From the NCBI GenBank assembly GCA_947074145.1, contig CAMTOJ010000004.1:84177-134694 (forward strand): 50,518 nt of DNA, read 5' to 3'. Shown here piece by piece: positions 16,861 to 26,003 of this stretch (positions are counted from its first letter, which is position 1; each line of letters opens with the position of its first letter). The stretch comes from an uncultured Bacteroidales bacterium. GTDB lineage: Bacteria > Bacteroidota > Bacteroidia > Bacteroidales > JAUNSR01. The position numbers and the translations under genes were made by a program. The notes beneath the pieces were generated by a model. The model was not told the DNA's origin. It worked only from the letters and a program-made list of their open reading frames with translations, and searched no databases.

Positions 16861-17040
16861 AGAAGTTTGCAACTTTGTTGCATAATTGGTTTTATATTTT
16901 TGTCATATTATTTAATCTCAACATTAGAGAACAGTTACTTGTTGTATATTAAAATTATATTATAAAAGCTAAATCAATATTACAACTATAACTTGTATTA
17001 ATAAATTATTATAATTTTGTAATTAACAAATATAAATCTG

Positions 17041-17448
17041 TTGAAAAAGACATTTACCATATTCATTTTATTTATTGCGACGTTAACAGTAGTGTTGCAT
17101 AATATCATACCTCATCATCATCATGGTGACAGGTTATGTACGACTATGGATATTTGTCAGGAAGATTGTTCTGGTCTTGATCATCAGGCTCATCATTCAG
17201 ATAATGAAGAGAAAGAGTGTACAAAAGGCTGTACGATGAACAGTGAATATATAATCAAAAACAATAATAATCAGGAAGATAATATCATTCCCGACATCAT
17301 AATGCCGGCATGCAATATATTGGTTAATTATCTTCTTGTAAATGAATACTCTGAGCCGAAAAAAATCATTTTCGCAGAGATACCTCTCCTCTATGAATCG
17401 TCGTATTATAATAACGGCAATTCCCTTCGTGCACCTCCGGTAGCGTAA
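17041..17448 (+). CDS. His/Cys-rich small exported protein of a metal efflux operon (DUF6769-like)
   Basis: 135 residues with an N-terminal hydrophobic signal or anchor (about 5-22). Potential metal ligands follow at once: HNIIPHHHHGDRLC, CQEDC, DHQAHHSD and CTKGC. Proteins of this look, annotated DUF6769 in Bacteroidota, commonly precede heavy-metal RND pumps; I am fairly but not fully sure of the family name. A periplasmic metal-binding or sensing role is inferred. The only good start is a TTG at 17041, since the first internal ATG would remove the signal. It begins the transcription unit with the adaptor, pump and TolC-type genes. Confidence 0.65.
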   Translation: MKKTFTIFILFIATLTVVLHNIIPHHHHGDRLCTTMDICQEDCSGLDHQAHHSDNEEKECTKGCTMNSEYIIKNNNNQEDNIIPDIIMPACNILVNYLLVNEYSEPKKIIFAEIPLLYESSYYNNGNSLRAPPVA

Positions 17449-17551
17449 TTATTTTAAATAAATAGATTTCATTTTATGGAAACTATCCTCTTTGTATGGT
17501 TTCGGATATTTTTCCGAAATACCATCTCATACTTATTTAATTTAATTATAT

Positions 17552-18868
17552 ATGAAACGTAAGGTAATATTCATATCAATACTACTTGCATCAGTCATTT
17601 ATATGGCGGGATGCAAATCATCAGAAAAAGATAAATCTGTCAAAAATACTGTTGCTTCAACCTCACATTCTCATGATGGAGAAACTTGTACAGGTGATCA
17701 CAATCACGATCATCAACATGAAGAAGAACATAATCATGAAGAGCATGAAGATTCAAATGATCACGATCACGAGGAAGAGCATGTTCACGAAGCTGAAGAG
17801 TGCTCGGGAGATCATAATCATCAACACGATCAGGAAAATCATTCAGATGATGAAATTATTATTTCTCCTAAAAAAGCAAAGAACCTGGGAATAAAAACCA
17901 GAAAATTAAGCCCTGAAAGTTTTGAAAAGGTTATAAAAACTTCAGGTCAGATTCTTGCAGCTCAGGGAGATGAGAAAACTGTTGTTGCCACTACCGCTGG
18001 TGTCATAAATTTCAATAATTCAATATTTAATGAAGGAAAAAGTGTAAAGTCAGGTGAAACACTTCTTCGTATCTCAAATAATAACATTGTTGAAGGGGAT
18101 CCCTTTATAAAGGCAAAAGCAGCATATGAGGTTGCATCAAAAGAATATTTCAGAAATAAAGAACTTATTGAAGATAAGATAATATCTCAAAAAGATTTCG
18201 ATCAGAGTTATGAGAGATATATCACATCAAAAGCTTCATATGATGCGCTTGCCAAAAGTCGTGACGGATCACAAACAGCTATCACCTCTCCAATCTCAGG
18301 TTTTATTAAAACTCGTTTTGTGCAAGACGGAGAATATGTATCTGTCGGACAACCTCTTGCTATAGTTTCACAAAACAAACGATTAAGGTTAAGAGCGGAG
18401 GTTTCAGAAAAACATTATTCACAATTAGCAGGTATCACAAGTGCCAATTTCAGGCCATCATACGAAAAAGAAACATATAAATTATCTGATTTAAACGGAA
18501 AGCTAATTTCCTACGGGAAATCTTCATCCGATAATTCTTTTTTTATCCCTATAATTTTTGAATTCGATAATAACGGTACACTTGTTCCTGGTGCTTTCAC
18601 TGAAGTTTATCTTCTTTCCTCACCTCTTGACAATGTCCTATCGGTTCCGGTTTCGGCTCTTATTGAGGAACAAGGATCATACTTTGTTTTCATAAAAGTT
18701 GATGACGAAGGTTATGTAAAAAAAGAAGTAAAGACCGGTCACAATAATGGAAAAAATGTTCAGATCCTTTCTGGTTTGAAGAAAGGTGAGTCTGTTGTGA
18801 CAAGTGGTGCTTATCAAGTGAAATTAGCAGGAAACTCGTCGGCTATCCCTCACGGACACGAGCATTAA
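17552..18868 (+). CDS. Heavy-metal RND efflux periplasmic adaptor (CzcB/CusB-like) lipoprotein
   Basis: Membrane fusion protein linking the RND pump to its outer-membrane channel. 438 residues. Lipoprotein signal with lipobox MAGC (Cys near residue 21). Residues about 35-110 are a remarkable His/Glu/Asp-rich tract (HSHDGETCTGDHNHDH and further HDHEEEH, HNHEEHED, HVHEAEECSGDHNHQH), likely to bind metal before export. Then the barrel-sandwich hybrid and helical hairpin (AKAAYEVASKEYFRNKELIEDKIISQKDFDQ), a second lipoyl half (AITSPISGFIKTRFVQDGEYVSVGQPLA) and membrane-proximal domain (VPVSALIEEQGSYFVFI, GLKKGESVVTSGAY). A second HGHEH at the C terminus. Immediately upstream of the pump gene. Confidence 0.9.
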   Translation: MKRKVIFISILLASVIYMAGCKSSEKDKSVKNTVASTSHSHDGETCTGDHNHDHQHEEEHNHEEHEDSNDHDHEEEHVHEAEECSGDHNHQHDQENHSDDEIIISPKKAKNLGIKTRKLSPESFEKVIKTSGQILAAQGDEKTVVATTAGVINFNNSIFNEGKSVKSGETLLRISNNNIVEGDPFIKAKAAYEVASKEYFRNKELIEDKIISQKDFDQSYERYITSKASYDALAKSRDGSQTAITSPISGFIKTRFVQDGEYVSVGQPLAIVSQNKRLRLRAEVSEKHYSQLAGITSANFRPSYEKETYKLSDLNGKLISYGKSSSDNSFFIPIIFEFDNNGTLVPGAFTEVYLLSSPLDNVLSVPVSALIEEQGSYFVFIKVDDEGYVKKEVKTGHNNGKNVQILSGLKKGESVVTSGAYQVKLAGNSSAIPHGHEH

Positions 18869-18898
18869 TCATTAAACCGTCTTAAATAGTAATTTATT

Positions 18899-21800
18899 AT
18901 GCTAAATAAAATAATAAGATTCTCATTGAATAACCGACTTGTCGTACTTGTAGGAGCTCTTTTATTGCTTATAGCCGGAGCTTATACTGCTTTGACAATG
19001 GAGGTTGACGTTTTTCCCGATCTTAATGCCCCTACTGTTGTTGTTATGACAGAGGCAAAAGGAATGGCTCCGGAAGAGGTAGAAAGACTTGTGACTTTTC
19101 CGATTGAAACATCGGTTAACGGGGCTACTGGAGTAAGACGAGTAAGATCTTCCTCTACGACAGGTTTTTCTGTTGTATGGGTAGAGTTTGATTGGGGAAC
19201 AGATATCTATCGTGCAAGACAAATAGTTTCGGAAAAGCTCACTCAAATTGGAGATGAAATGCCTGCTAATGTAGGTAAACCAACGCTTGGGCCACAATCT
19301 TCCATATTAGGAGAAATGATGATTATCGGGCTTACTTCCGATAAAACTTCTCTTATGGATCTTAGAACTTTAGCCGACTGGACAATACGCCCAAGATTGT
19401 TATCAACCGGAGGTGTAGCTCAGGTAACTGTACTTGGGGGTGATATAAAGGAGTATCAGATACTCGTTAATCCTGATAAAATGCGTCATTTCAATGTTTC
19501 CCTTACAGAGATAATGGAAGCAACAAATGCTATGAATCAGAATGTTTCAGGCGGTGTTTTATATGAACATGGAAATGAATATATTGTAAGAGGAATATTA
19601 TCGACCAATGATGTTGATCAGTTAGGTAAGGTTGTAGTAAAAAATGAAAATGATTTCCCTATCCTTCTTGAAAATGTTGCTACTGTAAAAATAGGTGATA
19701 AGACTCCAAGAATGGGACTTGCATCAAATAAAGCAATCCCCTCTGTTCTTATTACAATAACAAAACAACCAAACACAAGTACTCTTGAACTTACAGAAAA
19801 GCTTGATAATTCTATTAAGGATCTTCAAAAATCACTTCCCTCTGATATAGTTATAGATACTGAAATATTCCGTCAATCAAGGTTTATAGAAAGTTCTATA
19901 AGTAATATTCAAAAAGCTCTTTTTGAAGGTGGATTTTTTGTAGTTATTATCTTGTTCTTGTTTCTAATGAACATAAGAACTACCGTTATTTCACTTATTA
20001 CAATTCCTATCTCTCTTCTTGTTTCTATCCTTGCATTACGGATAATGGGGATGACAATAAATACAATGAGTATCGGAGGTATGGCAATTGCAATAGGGTC
20101 GCTTGTTGACGATGCAATTGTTGATGTTGAGAATGTATATAAACGACTCAGAGAAAACTTCGCAAAACCGAAAGAGGAACGACAAAGTATTACATCTGTT
20201 GTTTTTGAGGCATCAAAAGAGGTCCGTTTACCTATTCTAAATTCTACATTTATCATCGTTGCTAGTTTTGTTCCTTTGTTTTTCCTTAGCGGAATGGAAG
20301 GCAGAATGCTTATGCCTTTAGGTATCGCCTTTATAGTAGCTTTATTTGCATCTACGGCAGTTGCATTGACTCTGACTCCGGTTCTTTGTAGTTATTTATT
20401 AGGAAAAGAGAAAAGCCTTACAGCTTTGCGAGAACCTATTGTTGCTAAGAAAATAAAAGAATGGTATCAGATTGCTCTTCAATGGGCTCTTGCAAAGAAG
20501 AGAATAGTTCTCGGTGGTACTGCTGTGATAATAATGCTTGCCTTTGCTGCCTTTTTCTCTCTTGGAAGAAGCTTCCTTCCCTCATTTAATGAAGGGTCAT
20601 TCACTATAAATGTAAATACTATGCCTGGCATATCACTTGGTGAATCAGATTCGATTGGACGAAGAGCTGAAATGATCTTGCTTTCTGTGCCTGAGATAAA
20701 TACTGTTGCAAGAAAAACAGGTCGAGCAGAACTCGATGAACATGCTTTGGGTGTAAATACATCTGAAATAGAAGCGCCTTTTACACTAAAGAAACGTTCA
20801 AGAAGCGAAGTCGTCAAAGAGATAAGGGAAAAACTTGAAGATCTTAATGGTGTAAGTATCGAGATAGGTCAACCTATCTCCCATCGTATTGATGCTATGC
20901 TTTCAGGAACTAAAGCGAACATCGCAATTAAACTATTCGGTCCTGATCTTACCAAACTCTATAGTATGGGAAATCAGATTAAGAATAATATAGATAATAT
21001 AAAGGGAGTAGCAGATCTGAATGTGGAACAACAGGTTGACAGACCGCAAATTAAGATTGAACCTCGACGTGAGATAATGGCAAAGTATGGTATAACTCCC
21101 GGGCAGTTTGCCGAATATGTAAATGTATTACTTGCAGGAGAAGTTGTATCTCAGGTTTATGAAAGAAACAGAACCTTTGATCTTACAGTGAAAGCTGAAG
21201 ATGATTTCCGAAACGGAATTGAGAAAATAAAAAATATTACTATTGATGCTAATGGCAAAAAGATTCCATTCGAATATATTGCCAATATTACATCTTCTGC
21301 CGGACCTAATACTATAAGCAGAGAGAACGTGAGTCGAAAGATTGTTATTTCGGCTAATGTTGCGGATCGTGATTTGAGAAGTGTGGTGAATGACATTCAG
21401 GAAAGAATTGATAAAAACATAATCTTGCCTGAGGGATATCATATCGAATACGGAGGACAATTTGAGAGCGAACAGGCAGCTTCAAGGATTTTAACAATCA
21501 CTTCTCTTGGTTCCATACTTGTTATCTTCCTTCTTTTGTTCGGACAGTTTAAAAGTATAACACAATCATCTGTAATTCTTGTAAATCTGCCTCTTGCTCT
21601 TATAGGGGGAATTTTTACTCTTTTCTTTACCGATGGTATAATAAGTATTCCGGCTATAATAGGTTTTATCTCCCTATTCGGTATCGCTACAAGAAACGGA
21701 ATGCTTCTTATAGACCGATATAATGAACTCCGAAAAGAGGGACTTTCTCTAAATGAAAGTGTTGTTGCCGGTTCTCTTGACAGATTAAATCCTATAATAA

Positions 21801-22015
21801 TGACAGCTCTTACTTCTGCTCTTGCTCTTATTCCTCTTGCTATAGGTGGTGATTTACCTGGAAATGAGATTCAGAGTCCTATGGCAAAGGTTATGCTTGG
21901 AGGATTATTAAGTTCTACAATACTTAATGGATTTATTGTTCCTATTATGTATATCCTTATAAGTAGAAAAAACGATAAAAAACAGGAGATAATTTATGAT
22001 CGAAATAGTCAATAA
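18899..22015 (+). CDS. Heavy-metal efflux RND transporter (CzcA/CusA family)
   Basis: Inner-membrane proton-driven pump of 1038 residues. Expected 12 transmembrane helices with two large periplasmic loops. Signature pieces: DVFPDLNAPTVVVMTEAKGMAPEEVERLVTFPIE near the N terminus, IAIGSLVDDAIVDVENVYKRLREN in helix 4 (acidic residues of proton relay), and FGIATRNGMLLIDRYNELR in helix 10. The HME-RND family exports Co, Zn, Cd, Ni, Cu or Ag. The segment equivalent to the CusA methionine cluster reads GRAELDEHALGVNTSEIEAPF with no Met, so I favour divalent cations over Cu(I)/Ag(I); this is inference. Adaptor gene 30 bases before; TolC-type gene about 136 bases after. Confidence 0.93.
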   Translation: MLNKIIRFSLNNRLVVLVGALLLLIAGAYTALTMEVDVFPDLNAPTVVVMTEAKGMAPEEVERLVTFPIETSVNGATGVRRVRSSSTTGFSVVWVEFDWGTDIYRARQIVSEKLTQIGDEMPANVGKPTLGPQSSILGEMMIIGLTSDKTSLMDLRTLADWTIRPRLLSTGGVAQVTVLGGDIKEYQILVNPDKMRHFNVSLTEIMEATNAMNQNVSGGVLYEHGNEYIVRGILSTNDVDQLGKVVVKNENDFPILLENVATVKIGDKTPRMGLASNKAIPSVLITITKQPNTSTLELTEKLDNSIKDLQKSLPSDIVIDTEIFRQSRFIESSISNIQKALFEGGFFVVIILFLFLMNIRTTVISLITIPISLLVSILALRIMGMTINTMSIGGMAIAIGSLVDDAIVDVENVYKRLRENFAKPKEERQSITSVVFEASKEVRLPILNSTFIIVASFVPLFFLSGMEGRMLMPLGIAFIVALFASTAVALTLTPVLCSYLLGKEKSLTALREPIVAKKIKEWYQIALQWALAKKRIVLGGTAVIIMLAFAAFFSLGRSFLPSFNEGSFTINVNTMPGISLGESDSIGRRAEMILLSVPEINTVARKTGRAELDEHALGVNTSEIEAPFTLKKRSRSEVVKEIREKLEDLNGVSIEIGQPISHRIDAMLSGTKANIAIKLFGPDLTKLYSMGNQIKNNIDNIKGVADLNVEQQVDRPQIKIEPRREIMAKYGITPGQFAEYVNVLLAGEVVSQVYERNRTFDLTVKAEDDFRNGIEKIKNITIDANGKKIPFEYIANITSSAGPNTISRENVSRKIVISANVADRDLRSVVNDIQERIDKNIILPEGYHIEYGGQFESEQAASRILTITSLGSILVIFLLLFGQFKSITQSSVILVNLPLALIGGIFTLFFTDGIISIPAIIGFISLFGIATRNGMLLIDRYNELRKEGLSLNESVVAGSLDRLNPIIMTALTSALALIPLAIGGDLPGNEIQSPMAKVMLGGLLSSTILNGFIVPIMYILISRKNDKKQEIIYDRNSQ

Positions 22016-22151
22016 TAGATAAAAATGAATTTTTCTGTTTCTGCATTTCATTGACAATATTGAATGCAGGTCCAAAAATGGTTTATTAAACATTTTCCTT
22101 TTTTAAACAGAACAATAATTTAAAGATATATTCCTAATTCAAAAAATAGGT

Positions 22152-23345
22152 ATGAAAAGAATAATATTATGGAGCATTTCATTATTTATCGGTATCAGTT
22201 CGACATATGCTCAACAAAATGCCAAAGAACAGATAAATACAGCTCTCGAAGATATAGAAGCTAACAATACGACTCTCAAAGCACTTAAACTTGAAACTGA
22301 AGCTGCTGTTATTGACAACAAGTCAGGTCTTACGCTTGCCGACCCTGAAGTTGGATTCAATTATTTATGGGGCAATCCTTCAGCAATTGGAAAAAGAAAA
22401 GATTTCAGTGTTACTCAGAGTTTCGACTTCCCTACTCTTTTGGGTTACAAAAGCGATATCGCAAAACAGCAGAATATGCTGGTTGAAGTTGAATACAGAA
22501 AGAATAGAATTGATATTTTGCTTGAAGCTCAAAAACTGATTATAGAAGTTATATCTTACAATAATCTTATAAACGAACTAAATACACGTTTAGGTTATAC
22601 AGACAAAATTGTTGAAGCTTTTCGCAAAGGTTTCGATTTGGGAGAAAATAATATTTTGGATCTTAATAAGGCCAATATGGAACTTATAAAAGTGAAGAAT
22701 GATCTTAAAAAGATTGAAACAGAAAGAGATATTCTAAATAATACTCTTACAACACTCAACGGTGGCAATAAAATAGAAATCACAGCATCAAGCTTTGGGA
22801 ATGTATCTTTACCGGCAGATTTCGAAAGCTGGTATCTTACAGCTGAAGCATCAAGTCCTTTACTTGCATATGTCAGAGCAAACATTGAGCTTAATAAAGA
22901 AGAAGTGAAATACAATAAATCTCTTTGGGCTCCAACAATCACAGCCGGGTATATGTCAGAAGATGTTGTAGGTGAAAAGTTTCAAGGAATAACTTTGGGC
23001 GTTTCTATTCCTTTATGGTCGAATAAGAATAAGATCAAGCAAGCAAAAGCGGCTGTAAGAGCTGCTGAATCAGCTCAGGAAGATGCAAAATTGCAATTTT
23101 ATAACTATATCTTCAATCTTTATACAAGATCAAAAGCTCTCGAAGAAGTATATAATAACTATTTAGTGGGACTTACAAGTGTCGACAATTCTGCACTTCT
23201 GGTCAAAGCCTTAAATGCCGGTCAAATCAGTCTTCTTGATTACATTATGGAAACTCAGCTCTATTATGAATTGATTAATCAGAAAATTGAAGCTGAAAAA
23301 GAGTTTCGAATATCTCTTGCAGATCTTTATGCTACTGAATTATAA
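22152..23345 (+). CDS. TolC-family outer-membrane channel of the metal efflux system (CzcC-like)
   Basis: 397 residues with a signal peptide MKRIILWSISLFIGISSTYAQ. The mature protein is dominated by long helices typical of outer-membrane efflux proteins, including repeats of LKLETEAAVIDNKSGLTLADPEVGFNYLWGNP and a second copy around YNKSLWAPTITAGYMSED; GVSIPLWSNKNKIKQAKAAVRAAE is characteristic. It forms the exit channel for the adaptor-pump complex upstream. Slightly shorter than many TolC proteins, as usual for CzcC-type members. It ends the operon with a perfect palindromic terminator. Confidence 0.88.
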   Translation: MKRIILWSISLFIGISSTYAQQNAKEQINTALEDIEANNTTLKALKLETEAAVIDNKSGLTLADPEVGFNYLWGNPSAIGKRKDFSVTQSFDFPTLLGYKSDIAKQQNMLVEVEYRKNRIDILLEAQKLIIEVISYNNLINELNTRLGYTDKIVEAFRKGFDLGENNILDLNKANMELIKVKNDLKKIETERDILNNTLTTLNGGNKIEITASSFGNVSLPADFESWYLTAEASSPLLAYVRANIELNKEEVKYNKSLWAPTITAGYMSEDVVGEKFQGITLGVSIPLWSNKNKIKQAKAAVRAAESAQEDAKLQFYNYIFNLYTRSKALEEVYNNYLVGLTSVDNSALLVKALNAGQISLLDYIMETQLYYELINQKIEAEKEFRISLADLYATEL

Positions 23346-23386
23346 TATAAAAAGGCGAAAGAAAATTTTCTTTCGCCTTTTTATAT
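23345..23386. terminator. 42-bp perfect palindrome, bidirectional terminator
   Basis: Perfect palindrome without spacer centred at 23365/23366, arms containing AAAAAGGCGAAAGAAAA and its complement, T tracts both ways. It starts at the last codon of the TolC-type gene and lies between that gene (plus) and a convergent lipoprotein gene (minus). Confidence 0.85.
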
Positions 23387-23424
23387 ATACTTTATTTGAT
23401 GTCGATCAATTAATTCTTATCATT

Positions 23425-24246
23425 TTACATATCCTCAATCGGGAATCCATAGCTAAATGAATGGTGCCATGTTTCAGTAAACCCTCTATATAAGATCTCC
23501 ATTTCGTAACTTGATAAATATGTAATTTTTGTTGTGTATGGAGACTTGTCTGATTTATAACCATCAACTATTTCCATTTGACCAGATACAAAATCAAAGC
23601 ATTGAAAAACATCACCTTCAAAATAATAAAACTCCAAAGGTTCTGTTATATTTATTTGATATACTGAATTATTCAGAAATGGATTTTTCAAATATCCGTT
23701 ACCCTCTATCTTACTTAATACTTTGTATCTTTTTATATCAGATTTCGAAGGATTGTAAGAGTATAAATTATTATTTACTAATTTTTCCTCATAGGTCAAT
23801 TTAAAAGAGAAGGTAAGTTCATCATTAACAATATCATCATAAATAACTTGAACATCCCCATTAGTTTCTTTAATTCTAAAATAAAGATCGTCATAATCTT
23901 TATTAAACAAAATCTTCCATGATTTAGAATCAACTTCTTTGTTTTCAATAACAACATAATATCTGTCAACCAATTGAATAGTATCTCCGAATTCTCTTAT
24001 TTTTTCTTTATAAAAATATTTGTCTTCAATTGAGTATCTATCTGAAACAGTTGGAGCATTTACCCATTTATCAATATTTAAACAAGTTAAATACATATCT
24101 ACATATTCATACAATGTACTGTTCATTTCATTATTAGCAATATACCCTTTGTAAGTTTTCTTGGGTTTTTCATACTCCTCTATTACACATGAACTAAAGT
24201 TCAGAAGTATGCATATATATGTAACTAAGAATTTATAATCTTTCAT
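23425..24246 (-). CDS. Lipoprotein, paralogue B2 of a duplicated module
   Basis: 273 residues with lipobox LLNFSSC (acylated Cys at about residue 20). No known domain recognised. It is clearly paralogous to the protein at 25167-25985: both share NSTLYEYVDMYLTCL/NATLYEYIDMYLTCL, FGDTIQL-DRYYVV/LGDTIQLLDKYYVV, NGYLKNP, TEPLEFYYFEGD-FQCFDF-SGQM and GYKSDKSPYTTKI-YLSSYEME. The C-terminal half is beta-rich. It lies 21 bases after a beta-barrel-like gene on the same strand; that two-gene unit is repeated just upstream on the DNA. Probably an envelope-surface protein; its role is unknown. Confidence 0.75.
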   Translation of the reverse strand: MKDYKFLVTYICILLNFSSCVIEEYEKPKKTYKGYIANNEMNSTLYEYVDMYLTCLNIDKWVNAPTVSDRYSIEDKYFYKEKIREFGDTIQLVDRYYVVIENKEVDSKSWKILFNKDYDDLYFRIKETNGDVQVIYDDIVNDELTFSFKLTYEEKLVNNNLYSYNPSKSDIKRYKVLSKIEGNGYLKNPFLNNSVYQINITEPLEFYYFEGDVFQCFDFVSGQMEIVDGYKSDKSPYTTKITYLSSYEMEILYRGFTETWHHSFSYGFPIEDM

Positions 24247-24267
24247 ATCTTTAAAATTTCTTATTTA

Positions 24268-24930
24268 TTACTTAAGTCTATAACCTAATCCAGCTTTGAA
24301 AACACCAATTGTACTTGCTCCTACTTCTCCAAAAACAAAAATTTTTCGTCCTACTGCAATCCCAAAACATACCTCATCTAATAAAAGGATTGCATTGTAT
24401 GCTTTTTTTTCAACACTTGTGTTTTTTAATTCTTTTCTCTTAAATTCATATCCAATGCCTATCCCTATAGAAGAATATAATCTCACTCTTCTTGCTCTAA
24501 CCCAGTCAATTCTTACATTAGGAATGATAGCAATTCTATTCTGACGCATTTTTGAATATATATCATCTGTATAAAATTCATATGACTTTTGATAACAATG
24601 ATAATATGATAGTATAGCTGATACAAATAACCACTTTCTCAATTGATAACCATATGATACATTTATATTAGGCAAAGCATATTTATCACCATAATAAAAA
24701 GTTTCGTCACAGCATATATTGTGATCTATATTTAAATCGTTATAATGATAAGAACTTTTATAATTATAATCATAGTAATAATCATCATCAAAATCACAAG
24801 TAACATAATCTAAACAAGAACCTATCGAAATTCGGAACTCATGAAAGTTTGATTTAAACCAATCTTGAGCAAAGATGTTTAAGGGAAAATAAGTAAGAAT
24901 AAATATTATTAGGAATTTGATATTTCTCAT
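24268..24930 (-). CDS. Beta-barrel-like envelope protein, paralogue A2 of a duplicated module
   Basis: 220 residues. Signal peptide MRNIKFLIIFILTYFPLNIFAQ. The mature part is rich in Tyr and alternates hydrophobic and polar residues; motifs INVSYGYQLRKWLFVSAILSYYHCYQ and VRLYSSIGIGIGYEFKRKEL and a terminal GVFKAGLGYRLK strongly suggest a small outer-membrane barrel ending in an aromatic or basic tail. It is paralogous to 26004-26726. The region after the signal has a Tyr/Asp-rich insert (DFDDDYYYDYNYKSSYHYNDL). Followed at 21 bases by the lipoprotein gene, so the two are likely co-transcribed. Function unknown. Confidence 0.7.
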   Translation of the reverse strand: MRNIKFLIIFILTYFPLNIFAQDWFKSNFHEFRISIGSCLDYVTCDFDDDYYYDYNYKSSYHYNDLNIDHNICCDETFYYGDKYALPNINVSYGYQLRKWLFVSAILSYYHCYQKSYEFYTDDIYSKMRQNRIAIIPNVRIDWVRARRVRLYSSIGIGIGYEFKRKELKNTSVEKKAYNAILLLDEVCFGIAVGRKIFVFGEVGASTIGVFKAGLGYRLK

Positions 24931-25166
24931 ATTGATTTTATTTTAGAATAATAATTGATTTTAAAATCTCAATTTGTTTTATTTATGTGTTAACTTTTTT
25001 AATTATATCATCGATAGCATATAATAATTTCTCAAATCTTTATGCATCATCCATTTATCATTTTATTAATCAAGAAAGAATCATTATTAAATTAAAGTTT
25101 CGGGGGAATTCAATCATGCTTTTACAAAAAGCAATCAAAAAATATCGATAATAAAACCAAAGCATT

Positions 25167-25985
25167 TTAATTACGAATATTTTCAGAAACGGTGAATCCA
25201 TAACTAAATGCATGTTTCATTATATCTCTACACTCTCTGTAATTGACCTCCATTTCATCGCTTGATAGATATTCTATATTTATTATATAAGGAGATTGTT
25301 CTGATTTATATCCTTTAATAATATTCATTTTACCTGAGATAAAATCAAAGTATTGAAATTCATCTTCCTCAGAATATTTAAACTCTAAAGGTTCTGTTAT
25401 GGTTACGTGGTGTATTGATCCATTATTAGCTATATTTTTCAAATATCCGTTTCCATATAATGTTTTCAAGAAAATGTTAGTTCTCTTATTAGATGCTCCT
25501 TGATTCTGAAATATAAGAGTTTCATCGTATGACAATTTAAATGAGAAAGTAATCTCTTCTTCATTAATGTTATAATATGTAATATCAATTTTCCCATTAG
25601 AGTCTTTGACTCTAAAATAATAATCGTCACAATTTATATTATGAATAACTTTCCAAGTATTAGATGTAAATTCAATAGTATTGAACTCAGGAACAACATA
25701 ATATTTATCAAGCAATTGAATGGTATCTCCTAATTCTCTTAATTTTACTTTAGGGAAATATATATCTTCAATAATATATCTTTCAGGAGTAGAAGCAGTA
25801 TACCATTTCTCAGCTTTTAAACAAGTTAAATACATATCGATATATTCGTACAATGTAGCATTTACCTCAAAATGAATCCAATAAGGTTTAAGAGTCTTAA
25901 CAGGAATCTCTTTTTTATCAGTTATACATGAACTAAAGTTCAAAAGAATACATATACTTGAAATTAAGAATTTAAATAGTTTCAT
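25167..25985 (-). CDS. Lipoprotein, paralogue B1 of a duplicated module
   Basis: 272 residues with lipobox LLNFSSC like its paralogue at 23425-24246. Shared blocks run along the whole length, so this is a gene duplication rather than a shared domain. It differs mainly in the segment between the lipobox and the NATLYEYIDMYLTCL block and in a slightly longer C terminus (SENIRN). It lies 18 bases after the barrel-like gene on the same strand, the same spacing pattern as in the other copy. No family recognised; a surface or periplasmic role is inferred from the lipoprotein signal. Confidence 0.75.
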   Translation of the reverse strand: MKLFKFLISSICILLNFSSCITDKKEIPVKTLKPYWIHFEVNATLYEYIDMYLTCLKAEKWYTASTPERYIIEDIYFPKVKLRELGDTIQLLDKYYVVPEFNTIEFTSNTWKVIHNINCDDYYFRVKDSNGKIDITYYNINEEEITFSFKLSYDETLIFQNQGASNKRTNIFLKTLYGNGYLKNIANNGSIHHVTITEPLEFKYSEEDEFQYFDFISGKMNIIKGYKSEQSPYIINIEYLSSDEMEVNYRECRDIMKHAFSYGFTVSENIRN

Positions 25986-26003
25986 AGCTTTAAAATTTCT
26001 GAT

